From: JAVJSF01 sp040219555
Lineage (GTDB): Bacteria; Actinomycetota; Thermoleophilia; Miltoncostaeales; Miltoncostaeaceae
DNA: 64,000 nucleotides
NCBI GenBank assembly: GCA_040219555.1
Contig: JAVJSF010000009.1
Location: 434,001 to 498,000, forward strand
Direction of reading: 5' to 3'
The notes under the pieces: model-generated
The model's input: only the letters and a program-made list of their open reading frames with translations
What the model was told of the DNA's origin: nothing
Database searches by the model: none
Shown here: positions 24,901 through 32,916 of the stretch, piece by piece
Position numbering within the stretch: the first letter of the stretch is position 1
Layout of the letters: each line of letters opens with the position of its first letter
Translations under genes and position numbers: made by a program

Positions 24901-25599
24901 CGCCAGCCCGGCCACGCCGGCCAGCACCACCGCCAGCACCGCGCCGGCCAGGCGCAGGCCGTAGAAGTAGAGCGCAACCAGGCCCACGGGCCGCAGCACC
25001 CCGGTGGCGGCGAGGGCCAGGTTGTACTCGCGGAAGCGCTCCTCGCCCTGCAGCAGGCCCAGCGCCACGGGCAGCAGCACCGAGGGCGGGATGGCCAGGC
25101 CCAGCAGCAGCAGGCCGCCGTAGTCGTCCAGGCCCAGGAAGCTCTTGAGGGGCACCAGCATCGCCGCGTAGAGCCCCAGCAGTCCCAGCGCGCCGACCGT
25201 GGCGCCCACGATCCAGGCCATGCCGTAGGACGGCACCTCGCCGTCCCGGCCCAGCGCGCGCAACTCGGCCACGCGCCGCCCCACGGCGATCTGCACCGCC
25301 GCCAGCGGCAGCCCGATGATGTTGAGCAGCGCCAGCAGCGCCGCCATCTCGCCGAAGGTGCTCGGGCCCAGCAACTGGGCGGCGATCACCTGGAAGGCGT
25401 AGAGCCCGAGGTTGAGGGCGGCCACCGCCACCAGCACCCGGATTCCCGTGCGCACCGAGCCCTGGGCGGGTGCGGGCGGCGAATGCGTGAGCGGCTCGGT
25501 CGTGGGCGTCCTTCCGGCGGGGTCCGGGGGCCGGCGCGCGGTGGCGCGCGCTCGTTCGGTGCCCGTGGGCGGGTCCCCCCGCGGGCTCAGCGGGCACAC
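21919..25599 (-). CDS. Flippase / GT-C-like fusion membrane protein
   Basis: A single uninterrupted frame of up to 1226 codons. Residues about 45-460 form a polysaccharide flippase of the Wzx/MATE-like kind (AAQLLGPSTFGEMAALLALLNI, then ATALTNVD-type helices ALTNVDLLFAKSAL). A short linker near 460-495 follows. From about 500 a second polytopic part begins (VTWPVARNMSNSYFGFGNDN) that parallels the neighbouring 720-residue GT-C-like protein. There is no stop or frameshift between them. The start is uncertain: GTG 25599 overlaps the -10 box TAGTGT, so CTG at 25590 or GTG near 25455 (residue 49) may be used. It may couple lipid-linked sugar flipping with transfer outside. Confidence 0.8.
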   Translation of the reverse strand: MCPLSPRGDPPTGTERARATARRPPDPAGRTPTTEPLTHSPPAPAQGSVRTGIRVLVAVAALNLGLYAFQVIAAQLLGPSTFGEMAALLALLNIIGLPLAAVQIAVGRRVAELRALGRDGEVPSYGMAWIVGATVGALGLLGLYAAMLVPLKSFLGLDDYGGLLLLGLAIPPSVLLPVALGLLQGEERFREYNLALAATGVLRPVGLVALYFYGLRLAGAVLAVVLAGVAGLALAARGCVQTLRGGRVDMAQLWGPLRTLAPTVVGLLAMTALTNVDLLFAKSALSAEDAGLFSADAFLGRVILYLPVAIFAVMLPRVAARVAAGQDPIDILGRTLVVMVPVSLVGVGVLYLLAEPLLTIAFGAEYAGGADDLWLFGLAATLFALVTLYLNYDLARGSYRLGYELAGLAALQVGLLWFINDDIRTIVLVDLGLGVLAVVYYELTHRGGIPAVAAALAHWRRPVEAGGDQRSLTGNLTAGGRDLGRAGGVHVLEAWRRSRFAVALTAVYAAGIVLVTWPVARNMSNSYFGFGNDNLGGIWNFWWWSYARDNGLDTEFSPRLGFPFGYDLGALPVQPWERWMGEGLSHLFGPVAAYNVIILIGFPLAGLTMYLLANYLLRNRWAAALAGLIFAFSPFHFGMAMNYPALGSVQFVPLYFLFVARFVFERRPRDAAWSVLMFGVMAMGSYYYAYYALWITLVVALVYGVRRRRAVRAALGGARARLRTARGALTAAALTLSVAATTALMAWKPLQLYLDNRETLERPVSEAVRYSARVYLWFVPGLDHPVFGERLRAFYDGNLFEAPFNEQSMYLGFIPLALAVVAVVAAVRARGTLVATAARLRSATGFGLVVGLSGALIAMGPFVPLGTDYYRDWAQEGGTAQIPLLGRLMFEIMPTFRFFSRAQVFVVMALALLAAVGLMWVWRRLDRRRGLAAALSVLVVAGIAFEYANRPPARVVDMGPTPPVYEWLAGRDTDTVIAQYPMAGPAQPRSFYYQYWHPAHATTMVNVPGTPEGAAFTAQVSDITDPATAGRLAGAGVDLVIVHTALPPATYPPYQPVLPDDSLPSGLLEGYPQVELVREFPGAEVYRLLDEPRQTARVAGAVRTGDGFYPPERSATGPFRWMGDRGVLSAEALAPAGTPAELVATVASFGQERTLTVSVDGREIGTATVTTGGGEVRMPFALPEDERLSIEFTADPPARSPLEVIGTPDPRPLALSVQSVRIVAAP

Positions 25600-25601
25600 T
25601 A
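25596..25601 (-). promoter_or_regulatory. -10 box (TAGTGT) before the fusion gene
   Basis: TAGTGT on the minus strand overlaps the first possible GTG (25599), which argues that translation starts further in. Only the TANNNT match and position support it. Confidence 0.4.
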
Positions 25602-25652
25602 GACGGATCGGCGCGCGCTCTGGGTGCCCGATGTGCGAGGCTCCCTGCCCGC

Positions 25653-26606
25653 GTGCGCTTCTCCATCCTCATCCCGCTGCACCGGGACACCCCCGCGTTC
25701 CGCCGTTGCATGGGCGCCTGCCTGGACCTGGAGCACGGCGACCTCGAGGTGCTGGTGGTGTCGGACCGCCCGATGCCGCTGCCCGACGACCCGCGCGTGG
25801 TGCCCGTGCTCACCGGCGCCGCCGCCGACACGTCGCCCGCCGAGAAGCGTGACATCGGGGCCGAGCGTGCCACCGGCGATGCCGTCGCCTACCTGGACGA
25901 CGACGCGGAGCCGGCGCCGGACTGGCTGATGGTGGCCGAGCGGGCCTTCGCCGACACCGCCGTCGGCGCCATCGGCGGGCCCGGCATCACCCCGCCCCAC
26001 CAGGGCTGGCGCGAGCAGACCGGCGGCGCGGTCTACGAGTCGCCGCTGGGCAGCGGTCCGCTGCAGTACCGCTTCACCCCGCGTGCCCCCCGGGTGGTGG
26101 ACGACTACCCGGCGTACAACCTGATCGTCCGCACCGAGGCCGTGCGCCGCGCCGGCGGCTGGGCCTCCACCTTCTACGGCGGCGAGGACACCCGCTTCTG
26201 CGAGGCGCTGCGTGCCACGGGCGTGCACGTGCACTACGTGCCCGATCTCGTGGTCCACCACCACCGGCGCCCGATCCTGCGCGAGCACATGCGCCAGATC
26301 GGCAACGTCGGCCGCCACCGTGGCCACTTCGTGCGCGTCTCCCCGGGCACCTCGCGCCGGCCCATGTACTTCGCCCCGGCGCTGGCCTCGCTGCTGGGTC
26401 CCCTGCTGGGACTGCGGGTCCTGGCGCGCCTGCCGCGATTCCTTCGGGTGCCGGCGCTGGCCGCCGCCTACGGCGCTCTGGCCGCGTCGTGCCCGCGCCG
26501 GGGCATCCCGGTGCGCCTGGCCTTCCCCGTGGCGCTGGTGGCGCACCACCTGGCCTACGGGGTGTCGTTCGTGCGCGGACTCCTCACCCGGACCATGGAC
26601 CGATGA
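25653..26606 (+). CDS. Glycosyltransferase family 2
   Basis: A 317-residue GT-A enzyme beginning RFSILIPLHRDTPAFRRC. LEVLVVSDRP and the metal site YLDDDAEPAPDW follow, then NLIVRTEAVRRAGGW, GGEDTRFCEAL (the ED acceptor-side acid) and a His-rich VHHHRRPILREHMRQ segment. Two or more C-terminal hydrophobic helices probably hold it at the membrane. It is the first gene of the long plus-strand Wzm/Wzt operon. No leaderless -10 box is seen before the GTG. Confidence 0.87.
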   Translation: MRFSILIPLHRDTPAFRRCMGACLDLEHGDLEVLVVSDRPMPLPDDPRVVPVLTGAAADTSPAEKRDIGAERATGDAVAYLDDDAEPAPDWLMVAERAFADTAVGAIGGPGITPPHQGWREQTGGAVYESPLGSGPLQYRFTPRAPRVVDDYPAYNLIVRTEAVRRAGGWASTFYGGEDTRFCEALRATGVHVHYVPDLVVHHHRRPILREHMRQIGNVGRHRGHFVRVSPGTSRRPMYFAPALASLLGPLLGLRVLARLPRFLRVPALAAAYGALAASCPRRGIPVRLAFPVALVAHHLAYGVSFVRGLLTRTMDR

Positions 26607-27610
26607 GCACACCCACCGTCAGCTTCGTCATCCCGACGCTCAACGCCCAGGAGTACCTGCCCGGCTGCCTCGAGACGATCGCGGCCCAGGACTACCCGGC
26701 CGAGGCCGTGGAGGTGGTGATCGCCGACGGCGGCTCCACCGACGCCACCCGGGCCATCGCCGAGGCCCACGACGCCCGCGTGGTGGAGAACCCCGGCCGC
26801 ACGGGCGAGGCCGGCAAGTCGGCGGGCATCGCGGCCGCCACCGGCGAGATCCTGGTGTTCGTCGACAGCGACAACCGCCTGGTGGGCACCGACTGGCTGG
26901 CGCGCCTGCTGGCGCCGTTCGCCGAGCCGGACATCGTGTCGTCGGAGGTCCTGCGCTGGGAGTACGTGCGCGAGGACGGCCTGGTGAACCGGTACTGCGC
27001 GCTGACGGGCATCAACGATCCGGCTTCGCTGTTCGTGGGCAACTACGGGCGCCACTCCTACCTGACCGGCCGCTGGACCGACTACCCGGTGCACATCGAG
27101 GAGCGCGAGGGCTGGCAGAGGGTGACCCTCGACCCCGAGCGGGTCCCCACCATGGGCGCCAACGGCTACGCCGTGCGGGCCGAGGCCATCCGCGGCGTCC
27201 CCGGCATCGAGAGCTACATGTTCGACATCGACGCCGTCCAGCAACTGGCCCGCATGGGGCACCGCACCGTCGCCCGCGTGGACATCGAGATCCGACACCT
27301 GTTCTCCAAGCGCGTGCGCGACTTCGGCCGCAAGACGCGCCGGCGCGCGCAGGACTTCATGCACCACCGGGGCTCGGGCGAGCGCACCTACTCGTGGCGC
27401 ATCGGCGGGCTGCTGCGCTTCAGCGCCTCCACGGTGCTGGTGCTGCCGCTGCTGATCCAGGTGGCCCGCGGCATGCGCCGCCGGCCCGACGCCGCCTGGC
27501 TGTTCCACCCGGTGGCCTGCTGGATGACGCTGGTCATCTACGTCCAGGCCGTCGTCCGCGCGCGCCTGGGCGGTGGCCAGCAGTACGACCGCTCGGGCTG
27601 GCGTCAGTGA
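26603..27610 (+). CDS. Glycosyltransferase family 2
   Basis: 335 residues. A GT-A core with VSFVIPTLNAQEYLPGCLETI, VEVVIADGGSTDATRAIA, GEAGKSAGIAAATGEILVFVDSDNRL (the DxD-like site) and an acceptor region TMGANGYAVRAEAI. Two hydrophobic helices near residues 270-330 anchor it. The ATG overlaps the preceding TGA (ATGA). Confidence 0.87.
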   Translation: MSTPTVSFVIPTLNAQEYLPGCLETIAAQDYPAEAVEVVIADGGSTDATRAIAEAHDARVVENPGRTGEAGKSAGIAAATGEILVFVDSDNRLVGTDWLARLLAPFAEPDIVSSEVLRWEYVREDGLVNRYCALTGINDPASLFVGNYGRHSYLTGRWTDYPVHIEEREGWQRVTLDPERVPTMGANGYAVRAEAIRGVPGIESYMFDIDAVQQLARMGHRTVARVDIEIRHLFSKRVRDFGRKTRRRAQDFMHHRGSGERTYSWRIGGLLRFSASTVLVLPLLIQVARGMRRRPDAAWLFHPVACWMTLVIYVQAVVRARLGGGQQYDRSGWRQ

Positions 27611-28551
27611 GCACCCGCTGCGCCGTCTGCGGCGGCGCCTCGGGTCCCACGCTGTTGCGGGCCCGCGACCGCCGGCACGGCGTGGGGGGCGAGCACGCGC
27701 TGGTGCGCTGCCGCGACTGCGGTCTGGTGCGCACCGCCCCGTGGCCCGAGGACCTGGCATCGGCCTATCCGCCGGGCGAGTACATGAATCACACCGCCCG
27801 CACCGACCCGGCCAGCCGCCTGTTCATGCGCGTGATGGAGCGCACCGCCACCCGCCCCCGCACGCGCGGCTCCCGCGCCGCGCTGGCGCTGGTGCCCGCG
27901 GCCGACCTGGGCGCGCCGCTGCGCCCGGGCGCCCGCGTGCTGGATGTGGGCTGCGGCACTGGCCACGCCGTCGCGGCCATGCGGGCCGCCGGGCTGGATG
28001 CCCACGGCATCGAGCCGGACCCGGAGTCGGTGCGCATCGCCAACGAGGCCGGCCTGTCCACGGTCTCGCTCGGGACTCTGGACGAGGACGGCCCGGCCGC
28101 CGCCCTCCGCTGGGACGTGGTGCGCTTCTGGCACACGCTCGAGCACACGCCCACGCCGCTCGCCGCGCTGGAGCGCGCCCGCGCCGCCCTGGTGCCCGGC
28201 GGGCGGGTGGTGGTGGGGGTGCCCAACTTCGGCTCGGTCAACCGGAGGGTGTTCCGCGGTCGCTGGGACGGACTGGAGATCCCGCGCCACCTCCACCACT
28301 TCGAGCGGTCCTCGCTGACGGGCCTGCTGCGGCGCGCCGGCCTGGCGGTGGACCGGGTGCGCACCGTCCCAATCCTGGGGGTCACCGCCGGCTCGCTGGA
28401 CGCCGCCACCCGGCGCGGCACCCTGCAGCGCGGGGGCCCGCTGCGGAGTGCGCTGCAACTGGCCGCGCACCCGCTGGAGCTGGCCGTGGCGGCGGCCGGC
28501 GGCGGCGACGCCCTGCTGGTGCACGCCCGCCGGCCGGGCGAGGCCCGCTGA
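27607..28551 (+). CDS. Zinc-ribbon SAM-dependent methyltransferase
   Basis: 314 residues. An N-terminal zinc ribbon (CAVCGG, then VRCRDCGLVRTAPWP) is followed by a spacer and a class I methyltransferase core with VLDVGCGTGHAVAAM (motif I) near residue 117, AHGIEPDPESVRIA, WDVVRFWHTLEHTPTPLAAL, LVPGGRVVVGVPNFGS and IPRHLHHF. This domain order matches sugar C- or O-methyltransferases in glycan loci. Start GTG overlaps the previous stop (GTGA). Confidence 0.87.
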   Translation: MSTRCAVCGGASGPTLLRARDRRHGVGGEHALVRCRDCGLVRTAPWPEDLASAYPPGEYMNHTARTDPASRLFMRVMERTATRPRTRGSRAALALVPAADLGAPLRPGARVLDVGCGTGHAVAAMRAAGLDAHGIEPDPESVRIANEAGLSTVSLGTLDEDGPAAALRWDVVRFWHTLEHTPTPLAALERARAALVPGGRVVVGVPNFGSVNRRVFRGRWDGLEIPRHLHHFERSSLTGLLRRAGLAVDRVRTVPILGVTAGSLDAATRRGTLQRGGPLRSALQLAAHPLELAVAAAGGGDALLVHARRPGEAR

Positions 28552-28582
28552 TCGGCAGCCGGGAGGCGCGCGGGACCGCGGG

Positions 28583-28588
28583 TACACT
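28583..28588 (+). promoter_or_regulatory. -10 box (TACACT) for the DPM-like gene
   Basis: TACACT, then 6 bases, then GTG 28595. A leaderless internal promoter within the long operon. Confidence 0.6.
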
Positions 28589-28594
28589 GGACCG

Positions 28595-30418
28595 GTGAGC
28601 GTCCCGCCCGAGAGCAGCGGGCCGGCGCCGGCGCCGGCCGGCGCGGCCGTCCCCGCGCCTCCCGCCGGCCCGCTGCCGACGATCTCGGTGGTGCTGCCGG
28701 CGTTCAACCAGGCCCCCACCATCGCGGAGAACCTGCGGGAGATCCTGCGCCGGCTGGAGTCCGCGGGCCTGGATGTGGAGATGCTGGTCGTCTCGGACGG
28801 CAGCCGCGACCAGACCGCCGCCGCCGCCGCCGCCGTGGCCGAGCGGGAGCCGCGGATCCGCGTGCTCCAGTACGACCGCAACCTGGGCAAGGGCTATGCG
28901 CTGCGCACCGGGTCGGCCGCGGCGCGCGGGCGCTGGGTGGCCTGGATCGACTCGGACCTCGACCTCGATCCGGCCCTCCTGGTGAACTTCCTGCGCCTGG
29001 CGCGCGAGGGCGACCTGGACATCGTGGTGGGCTCCAAGCGGCACCCGGACTCGCGGGTGCAGTACCCCACGCGCCGGCGGATCTACTCGTGGATGTACCA
29101 GCAACTGGTGCGCGCGATGTTCGCCCTGAACGTCCGCGACACCCAGGTGGGGATGAAGCTCTTCCGGCGCGAGGTGCTGGAGGAGGTGCTGCCGGTGGTG
29201 CTGGTCAAGCGCTTCGCGTTCGACCTCGAGATGCTGGCGGTGGCCAACAGCTTCGGCTTCGACCGCATCGCCGAGGCCCCCATCGACCTGGACTACCGTT
29301 TCGAGGGCAGCGGCGTGAACTGGCGCGCCATCGCACAGGCGCTCTGGGACACCGGGGCGGTCTTCTACCGCCTTCGCCTGCTGCGCTTCTACGCGCGCCG
29401 GCGCGGCTTGGCTCGCCGCGTGGCCGGCCACCGGCGTGCGGCCCCCCCGACGCTCACGATCCTGCTGTCCCCGGGCGAGCCGGTGTCCGACCTCGAGGCC
29501 GCGGTGGTGCGAATGCGCGCGGCCGCACCGGGGTCCACCGAGGTGCTGATCGCGTGGCCGGGTGTCCCCGACACCGCGCCGGCCATCCCGGGCGCGCGCA
29601 CCGTCGCCGTCGGGGCCGGCCCGCGGCCGGAGCGCATCGCGCGTGCCATCGAGCACGTCGGCACCGAGGTGGTGGTCCTCGCCGAGCACGACTGCCACCC
29701 CAAGGACGGGTGGGCCGTGGCGGCCCTCGGCCTGCTGGGCGACCCCGAGGTGGGGGTGGTGGTGGGTCCCGTGGTCCCGCGCCTCGGCGGGCCCCTGCTG
29801 CGCGATGCCGCCGGAATCCTCACCGAGTCGCGCCTGGGCGTGGCCGGCACCCGCATCCGGCACCACGTCGGTCGCCTGCGCGAGGTGAGCGACTTCCCCG
29901 CCCGGAACATGTTCGTGCGTACCGACGCCCTGCGCGGGGCGCTGGAGGAGGGGCGCGCGGTCGACGATCAGTTGTGCGCGGCGCTCAGCGGTCGTCACGG
30001 GCTTACCGTGCTGTGCAGCCCGGATGTCGTCGCCACCTCGATCCCTCCGCCGCTGTGGGGGCCCTACCTGGCCAACATGCACCTGCGGGGCCGCCTGGGC
30101 GGGCGGCGCGTGGAGCACGGCCAGGCGCCGCGCGCCTCCGCCCTCGGGCCGGCCGGACTGGCCCTCATGGCCGTGGCCGCCCCGCGGGCGCTTCGCGCGC
30201 CCGGGCGCCTGCGGCGGGCCTGGCTGACCGGCGCCGGCGCGTACGGTGCCGTGGTCGGCGGCTACGCCGCCGTGCTGATGGTGCTGCACCGGCGCCCCCG
30301 CCTGGCGCTGACCACCGCGGCCGGTGCCGCCGCCTCGCACCTGGCCTTCGGCGCGGGCGTCGTGCGCGGTATCGGCGAAGGGTGGCTGCGCCGGCTGGTG
30401 CGGCGGGTACGCCCGTGA
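28595..30418 (+). CDS. Two-domain GT2: DPM synthase-like plus a second GT2-like domain
   Basis: 607 residues. After a Pro/Ala-rich leader, residues about 30-270 form a polyprenyl-phosphate mannose synthase-like GT-A domain: ISVVLPAFNQAPTIAENL, LVVSDGSRDQT, NLGKGYALRTGSAAARG, WIDSDLDLDP and DTQVGMKLFRREVLEEVLP. The second part, about 285-520, looks like a GT2 fold with a degenerate start (PPTLTILLSPGEPVSDLEAAV), EVVVLAEHDCHPKDGW and FPARNMFVRTDALRG. C-terminal hydrophobic helices follow. The first domain may make a polyprenyl-phospho-hexose for the GT-C proteins; the second may act on a different acceptor. Confidence 0.82.
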   Translation: MSVPPESSGPAPAPAGAAVPAPPAGPLPTISVVLPAFNQAPTIAENLREILRRLESAGLDVEMLVVSDGSRDQTAAAAAAVAEREPRIRVLQYDRNLGKGYALRTGSAAARGRWVAWIDSDLDLDPALLVNFLRLAREGDLDIVVGSKRHPDSRVQYPTRRRIYSWMYQQLVRAMFALNVRDTQVGMKLFRREVLEEVLPVVLVKRFAFDLEMLAVANSFGFDRIAEAPIDLDYRFEGSGVNWRAIAQALWDTGAVFYRLRLLRFYARRRGLARRVAGHRRAAPPTLTILLSPGEPVSDLEAAVVRMRAAAPGSTEVLIAWPGVPDTAPAIPGARTVAVGAGPRPERIARAIEHVGTEVVVLAEHDCHPKDGWAVAALGLLGDPEVGVVVGPVVPRLGGPLLRDAAGILTESRLGVAGTRIRHHVGRLREVSDFPARNMFVRTDALRGALEEGRAVDDQLCAALSGRHGLTVLCSPDVVATSIPPPLWGPYLANMHLRGRLGGRRVEHGQAPRASALGPAGLALMAVAAPRALRAPGRLRRAWLTGAGAYGAVVGGYAAVLMVLHRRPRLALTTAAGAAASHLAFGAGVVRGIGEGWLRRLVRRVRP

Positions 30419-30477
30419 GCGGGTCCGGCCCCCGGGCGGCCGTCCCGGCGATGTGCACTAAGATCCCGCGCCGATGA
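30415..30477 (+). CDS. Candidate 20-codon bridging ORF before wzm
   Basis: The GTG overlaps the previous gene's TGA (GTGA, 30415-30418), and its TGA overlaps the wzm ATG (ATGA, 30474-30477). It also contains the wzm -10 box. The peptide (VSGSGPRAAVPAMCTKIPRR) has no recognised relatives. Translation is uncertain. Confidence 0.28.
   Translation: MSGSGPRAAVPAMCTKIPRR
30459..30464 (+). promoter_or_regulatory. -10 box (TAAGAT) for wzm-wzt
   Basis: TAAGAT, then 9 bases, then ATG 30474. A leaderless layout that could give the exporter its own promoter inside the operon. Confidence 0.58.
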
Positions 30478-31271
30478 GACGAGCACTGGATCCCGCCACC
30501 CGCGAGCTGTTCTCCAACCTGGTGCGCCGCGAGATCCGCGGCCGCTACAAGGGCTCGCTGCTGGGCATCGTGTGGACCCTCGTCACGCCACTCATCATGA
30601 TGCTGGCGTACACCCTGGTGTTCTCGGTGCTGTTCCGGTTCAACGACGGCCGCATCCCGTACTACGCCCTGTACGTCCTGGTCGGCCTCGCCATCTGGCT
30701 CTTCTTCTCGGGCTCGCTGGTGGCCTCGACCAGCAGCCTCATCGGCAGCGCCAACCTGATCAAGAAGGTCCAGTTCCCGCGGGCCATCATGCCCATCGCC
30801 ACCGTGATCAGCCACGGGGTGACGCTGGTGGCGATGCTGGTGGTGCTCATCCCCATCGGGCTGTGGCTCAGCCCCGGCGAGCCCTGGGTGATGCTGCTGT
30901 TACCGGTCGCGCTGATCCCCATCATCATGATGGTGGTGGGGTGTGCCCTGGCGGTGAGCGTGCTGAACGTCTACTTCCGCGATATCGAGCACATCCTGGC
31001 GGCGCTGGTGCTGCCCTGGTTCTTCCTCACGCCGGTGCTCTTCAGCTTCGACACCTTCCCGCTGGCCACCGAGCACACCTGGCTGGTCGACGTGCTGACG
31101 CTCGGCAACTTCGTCACGCCGTTCGTCCTGCTGTTCCAGAACGTCGTGTACTGGGGCGTCGTGCCCAACTGGGGCATCTGGCTCTACACCTGCACCGTGG
31201 GGCCGGCCATCCTCGCCGGGGGGTACCTGATCTTCAACCGCCTGCAGCGCAACCTGGCGGTGGAGTTGTGA
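30474..31271 (+). CDS. wzm: ABC-2 polysaccharide exporter permease
   Basis: 265 residues. Wzm/TagG-like ABC-2 permease with an N-terminal amphipathic start (ELFSNLVRREIRGRYKGSLLGIVW, the usual ABC-2 export signature at residues 9-32) and six hydrophobic segments. The motif SANLIKKVQFPRAIMPIATV lies in the middle and YFRDIEHILAALVLPWFFLTPV in the cytoplasmic loop/TM5 region. It forms the membrane channel for a lipid-linked glycan with the ATPase encoded next (GTGA overlap). Confidence 0.93.
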   Translation: MRRALDPATRELFSNLVRREIRGRYKGSLLGIVWTLVTPLIMMLAYTLVFSVLFRFNDGRIPYYALYVLVGLAIWLFFSGSLVASTSSLIGSANLIKKVQFPRAIMPIATVISHGVTLVAMLVVLIPIGLWLSPGEPWVMLLLPVALIPIIMMVVGCALAVSVLNVYFRDIEHILAALVLPWFFLTPVLFSFDTFPLATEHTWLVDVLTLGNFVTPFVLLFQNVVYWGVVPNWGIWLYTCTVGPAILAGGYLIFNRLQRNLAVEL

Positions 31272-32470
31272 GCCGCCTCCCCGAGGGGACCGTCGAGCTG
31301 AAGGGCGTCAGCCGCTCGTACGACCTGCGTCTCGAGCACAACATGACGCTGAAGGAGACCATCATGCGCGGGCGGCGCACCCGCTCGCGCAAGGTGCAGG
31401 CGCTGCGCGACATCGACCTGCGCGTGGAGCCCGGCACCGCGCTGGGGGTGGTGGGCTCCAACGGCGCCGGCAAGAGCACCCTGCTGACGGTGATCGCCGG
31501 CATCCTGCCCCCGGACGAGGGGACCGTGCGCACCAGCGGGCGCGTGGTGTCGCTGCTCGAGCTGGGCGCCGGCTTCCACCCGGAGTTCAGCGGGCGCGAG
31601 AACGTGGTGCTGAACGCCTCCATCCACGGCATGCGCCGCGCCGAGATCGAGGGGCGGATGGACGAGATCATCGCCTTCTCCGAGCTCGACCGCTTCATCG
31701 ACGCCCCGGTGCGCACCTTCTCCTCGGGCATGTACACCCGGCTCGGGTTCGCCGTGGCCAGTTGCCTGGACCCCGACATCCTCCTGCTGGACGAGATCCT
31801 GGCCGTGGGGGACGCCGCGTTCCAGCAGAAGTGCATCGCGCGCATCGCCGAGTTCCAGCGCGCCGGCACCACGATCATCTTCGTCAGCCACAGCGGCATG
31901 GCCGTGAAGCGGATCTGCGACCGGGCCATCTGGCTGCAGGGCGGTCGCATCGACGCGGACGACCGCCCCGACAAGATCATCGATCGCTACGAGCACGGCC
32001 TCGAGAAGATCGACGACCTGTTCAGCAACTTCGACGAGAGCGAGCCCGACCAGGCCGAGATCACCGGGGTGCGCGTCAGCGGCGCCGGCGGTGAGCAGAC
32101 CCGGTTCATGTCGGGCGAGCCCTTCTCGGTGGAGGTCGACTACCGGGTGGACGGCCCCGTGACACCGGTGGTGCAGATCGTCATCACCACCACCGAGGGC
32201 GGCCTGATCGGCGCCACCGACAACCGCCTGCTGCTGGAGAGCGATCCGGTCACCGGTCCCCACACGGCCACCTTCAGCCTCGAGCGGCTGCCCCTGCTGG
32301 AGGGCCGCTTCCGGGTGGCGGTGGAGCTCAATCCGCCGGCGGGCGGGCGCTCCTTCCACCGGCGCGGCAGGGGGGCCGAGTTCGCTGTCTTCGCCCAGTC
32401 CCGCGGCTACGGCCCGGTGGCCCTGCCCGGCGAGTGGCGCGTGGGCACCACCACCGGAGCGCCCGGGTGA
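31268..32470 (+). CDS. wzt: Polysaccharide ABC exporter ATPase with C-terminal glycan-binding domain
   Basis: 400 residues. The nucleotide-binding domain has Walker A GSNGAGKST (63-71), a Q-loop region LLELGAGFHPEFSGREN, the signature FSSGM (151-155), Walker B ILLLDE (171-176) with the D-loop, and the switch His in FVSHS (208). Residues about 265-390 form an extra beta-rich domain (TGVRVSG, PFSVEVDYRV, TATFSLERLPLLEGRF), as in Wzt proteins that recognise the terminal sugar modification before export. This suggests a capped or methylated chain, in line with the methyltransferases nearby. Confidence 0.93.
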   Translation: MSRLPEGTVELKGVSRSYDLRLEHNMTLKETIMRGRRTRSRKVQALRDIDLRVEPGTALGVVGSNGAGKSTLLTVIAGILPPDEGTVRTSGRVVSLLELGAGFHPEFSGRENVVLNASIHGMRRAEIEGRMDEIIAFSELDRFIDAPVRTFSSGMYTRLGFAVASCLDPDILLLDEILAVGDAAFQQKCIARIAEFQRAGTTIIFVSHSGMAVKRICDRAIWLQGGRIDADDRPDKIIDRYEHGLEKIDDLFSNFDESEPDQAEITGVRVSGAGGEQTRFMSGEPFSVEVDYRVDGPVTPVVQIVITTTEGGLIGATDNRLLLESDPVTGPHTATFSLERLPLLEGRFRVAVELNPPAGGRSFHRRGRGAEFAVFAQSRGYGPVALPGEWRVGTTTGAPG

Positions 32471-32916
32471 GCGAGCCGGCCGGCGCCGGCGGCATCGACG
32501 TGGACCGCCTGATGGCCGATCTCGAGCGTCGCGTCGAGGCCCGTCGCGCGGCGGGCGAGCTGGATCCAGCGGTGCTCGACCTGCCCTTCGACGGCGATGA
32601 GCCGGCCGGTGGCGGGCCCACGGTGCGTCTGCGGCCCGAGACCGCCTACTCCACAAAGCCCGGTGTCGGGCGCATCATCACGCTGGCCAAGCGGTCCGTC
32701 ATCCGCTTCTTGTTCCATTTCCTCAACGACCTGGTGATCCAGATCAACGGCGCCCTGGCGCGCCTGGATGCCGCCCAGGCGGCCGCCGAGCGCGAGGCCG
32801 TCCGCTCGCGGGACGCCGTGCAGGAGGACATGACGCGGCTCGAGCACGAGGTCGCCGACCTCGGCCGGCGGGTCGCCGCCGTGGAGGGCCGCAGCGGGCC
32901 CCCGCCGGCGGGGTGA
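32467..32916 (+). CDS. Small coiled-coil protein paired with GTs
   Basis: 149 residues. An N-terminal helix IDVDRLMADLERRVEARRAAG, an acidic/Pro middle, a hydrophobic amphipathic stretch SVIRFLFHFLNDLVIQINGAL and a long coiled coil (EHEVADLGRRVAAVEG) to the end. It has the same layout as the protein at 7248-7538 (helix, hydrophobic patch, coiled coil), and both sit beside the GT trio. The function is unknown. The GTG overlaps the wzt stop (GTGA). It could be a chain-length or scaffold partner; that is speculative. Confidence 0.72.
   Translation: MSEPAGAGGIDVDRLMADLERRVEARRAAGELDPAVLDLPFDGDEPAGGGPTVRLRPETAYSTKPGVGRIITLAKRSVIRFLFHFLNDLVIQINGALARLDAAQAAAEREAVRSRDAVQEDMTRLEHEVADLGRRVAAVEGRSGPPPAG

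Noticed and set aside
22471..25602. 1043-codon open frame on the plus strand opposite the flippase fusion
   Set aside because: His/Gln/Arg-rich translation typical of an antisense shadow of a hydrophobic membrane protein.
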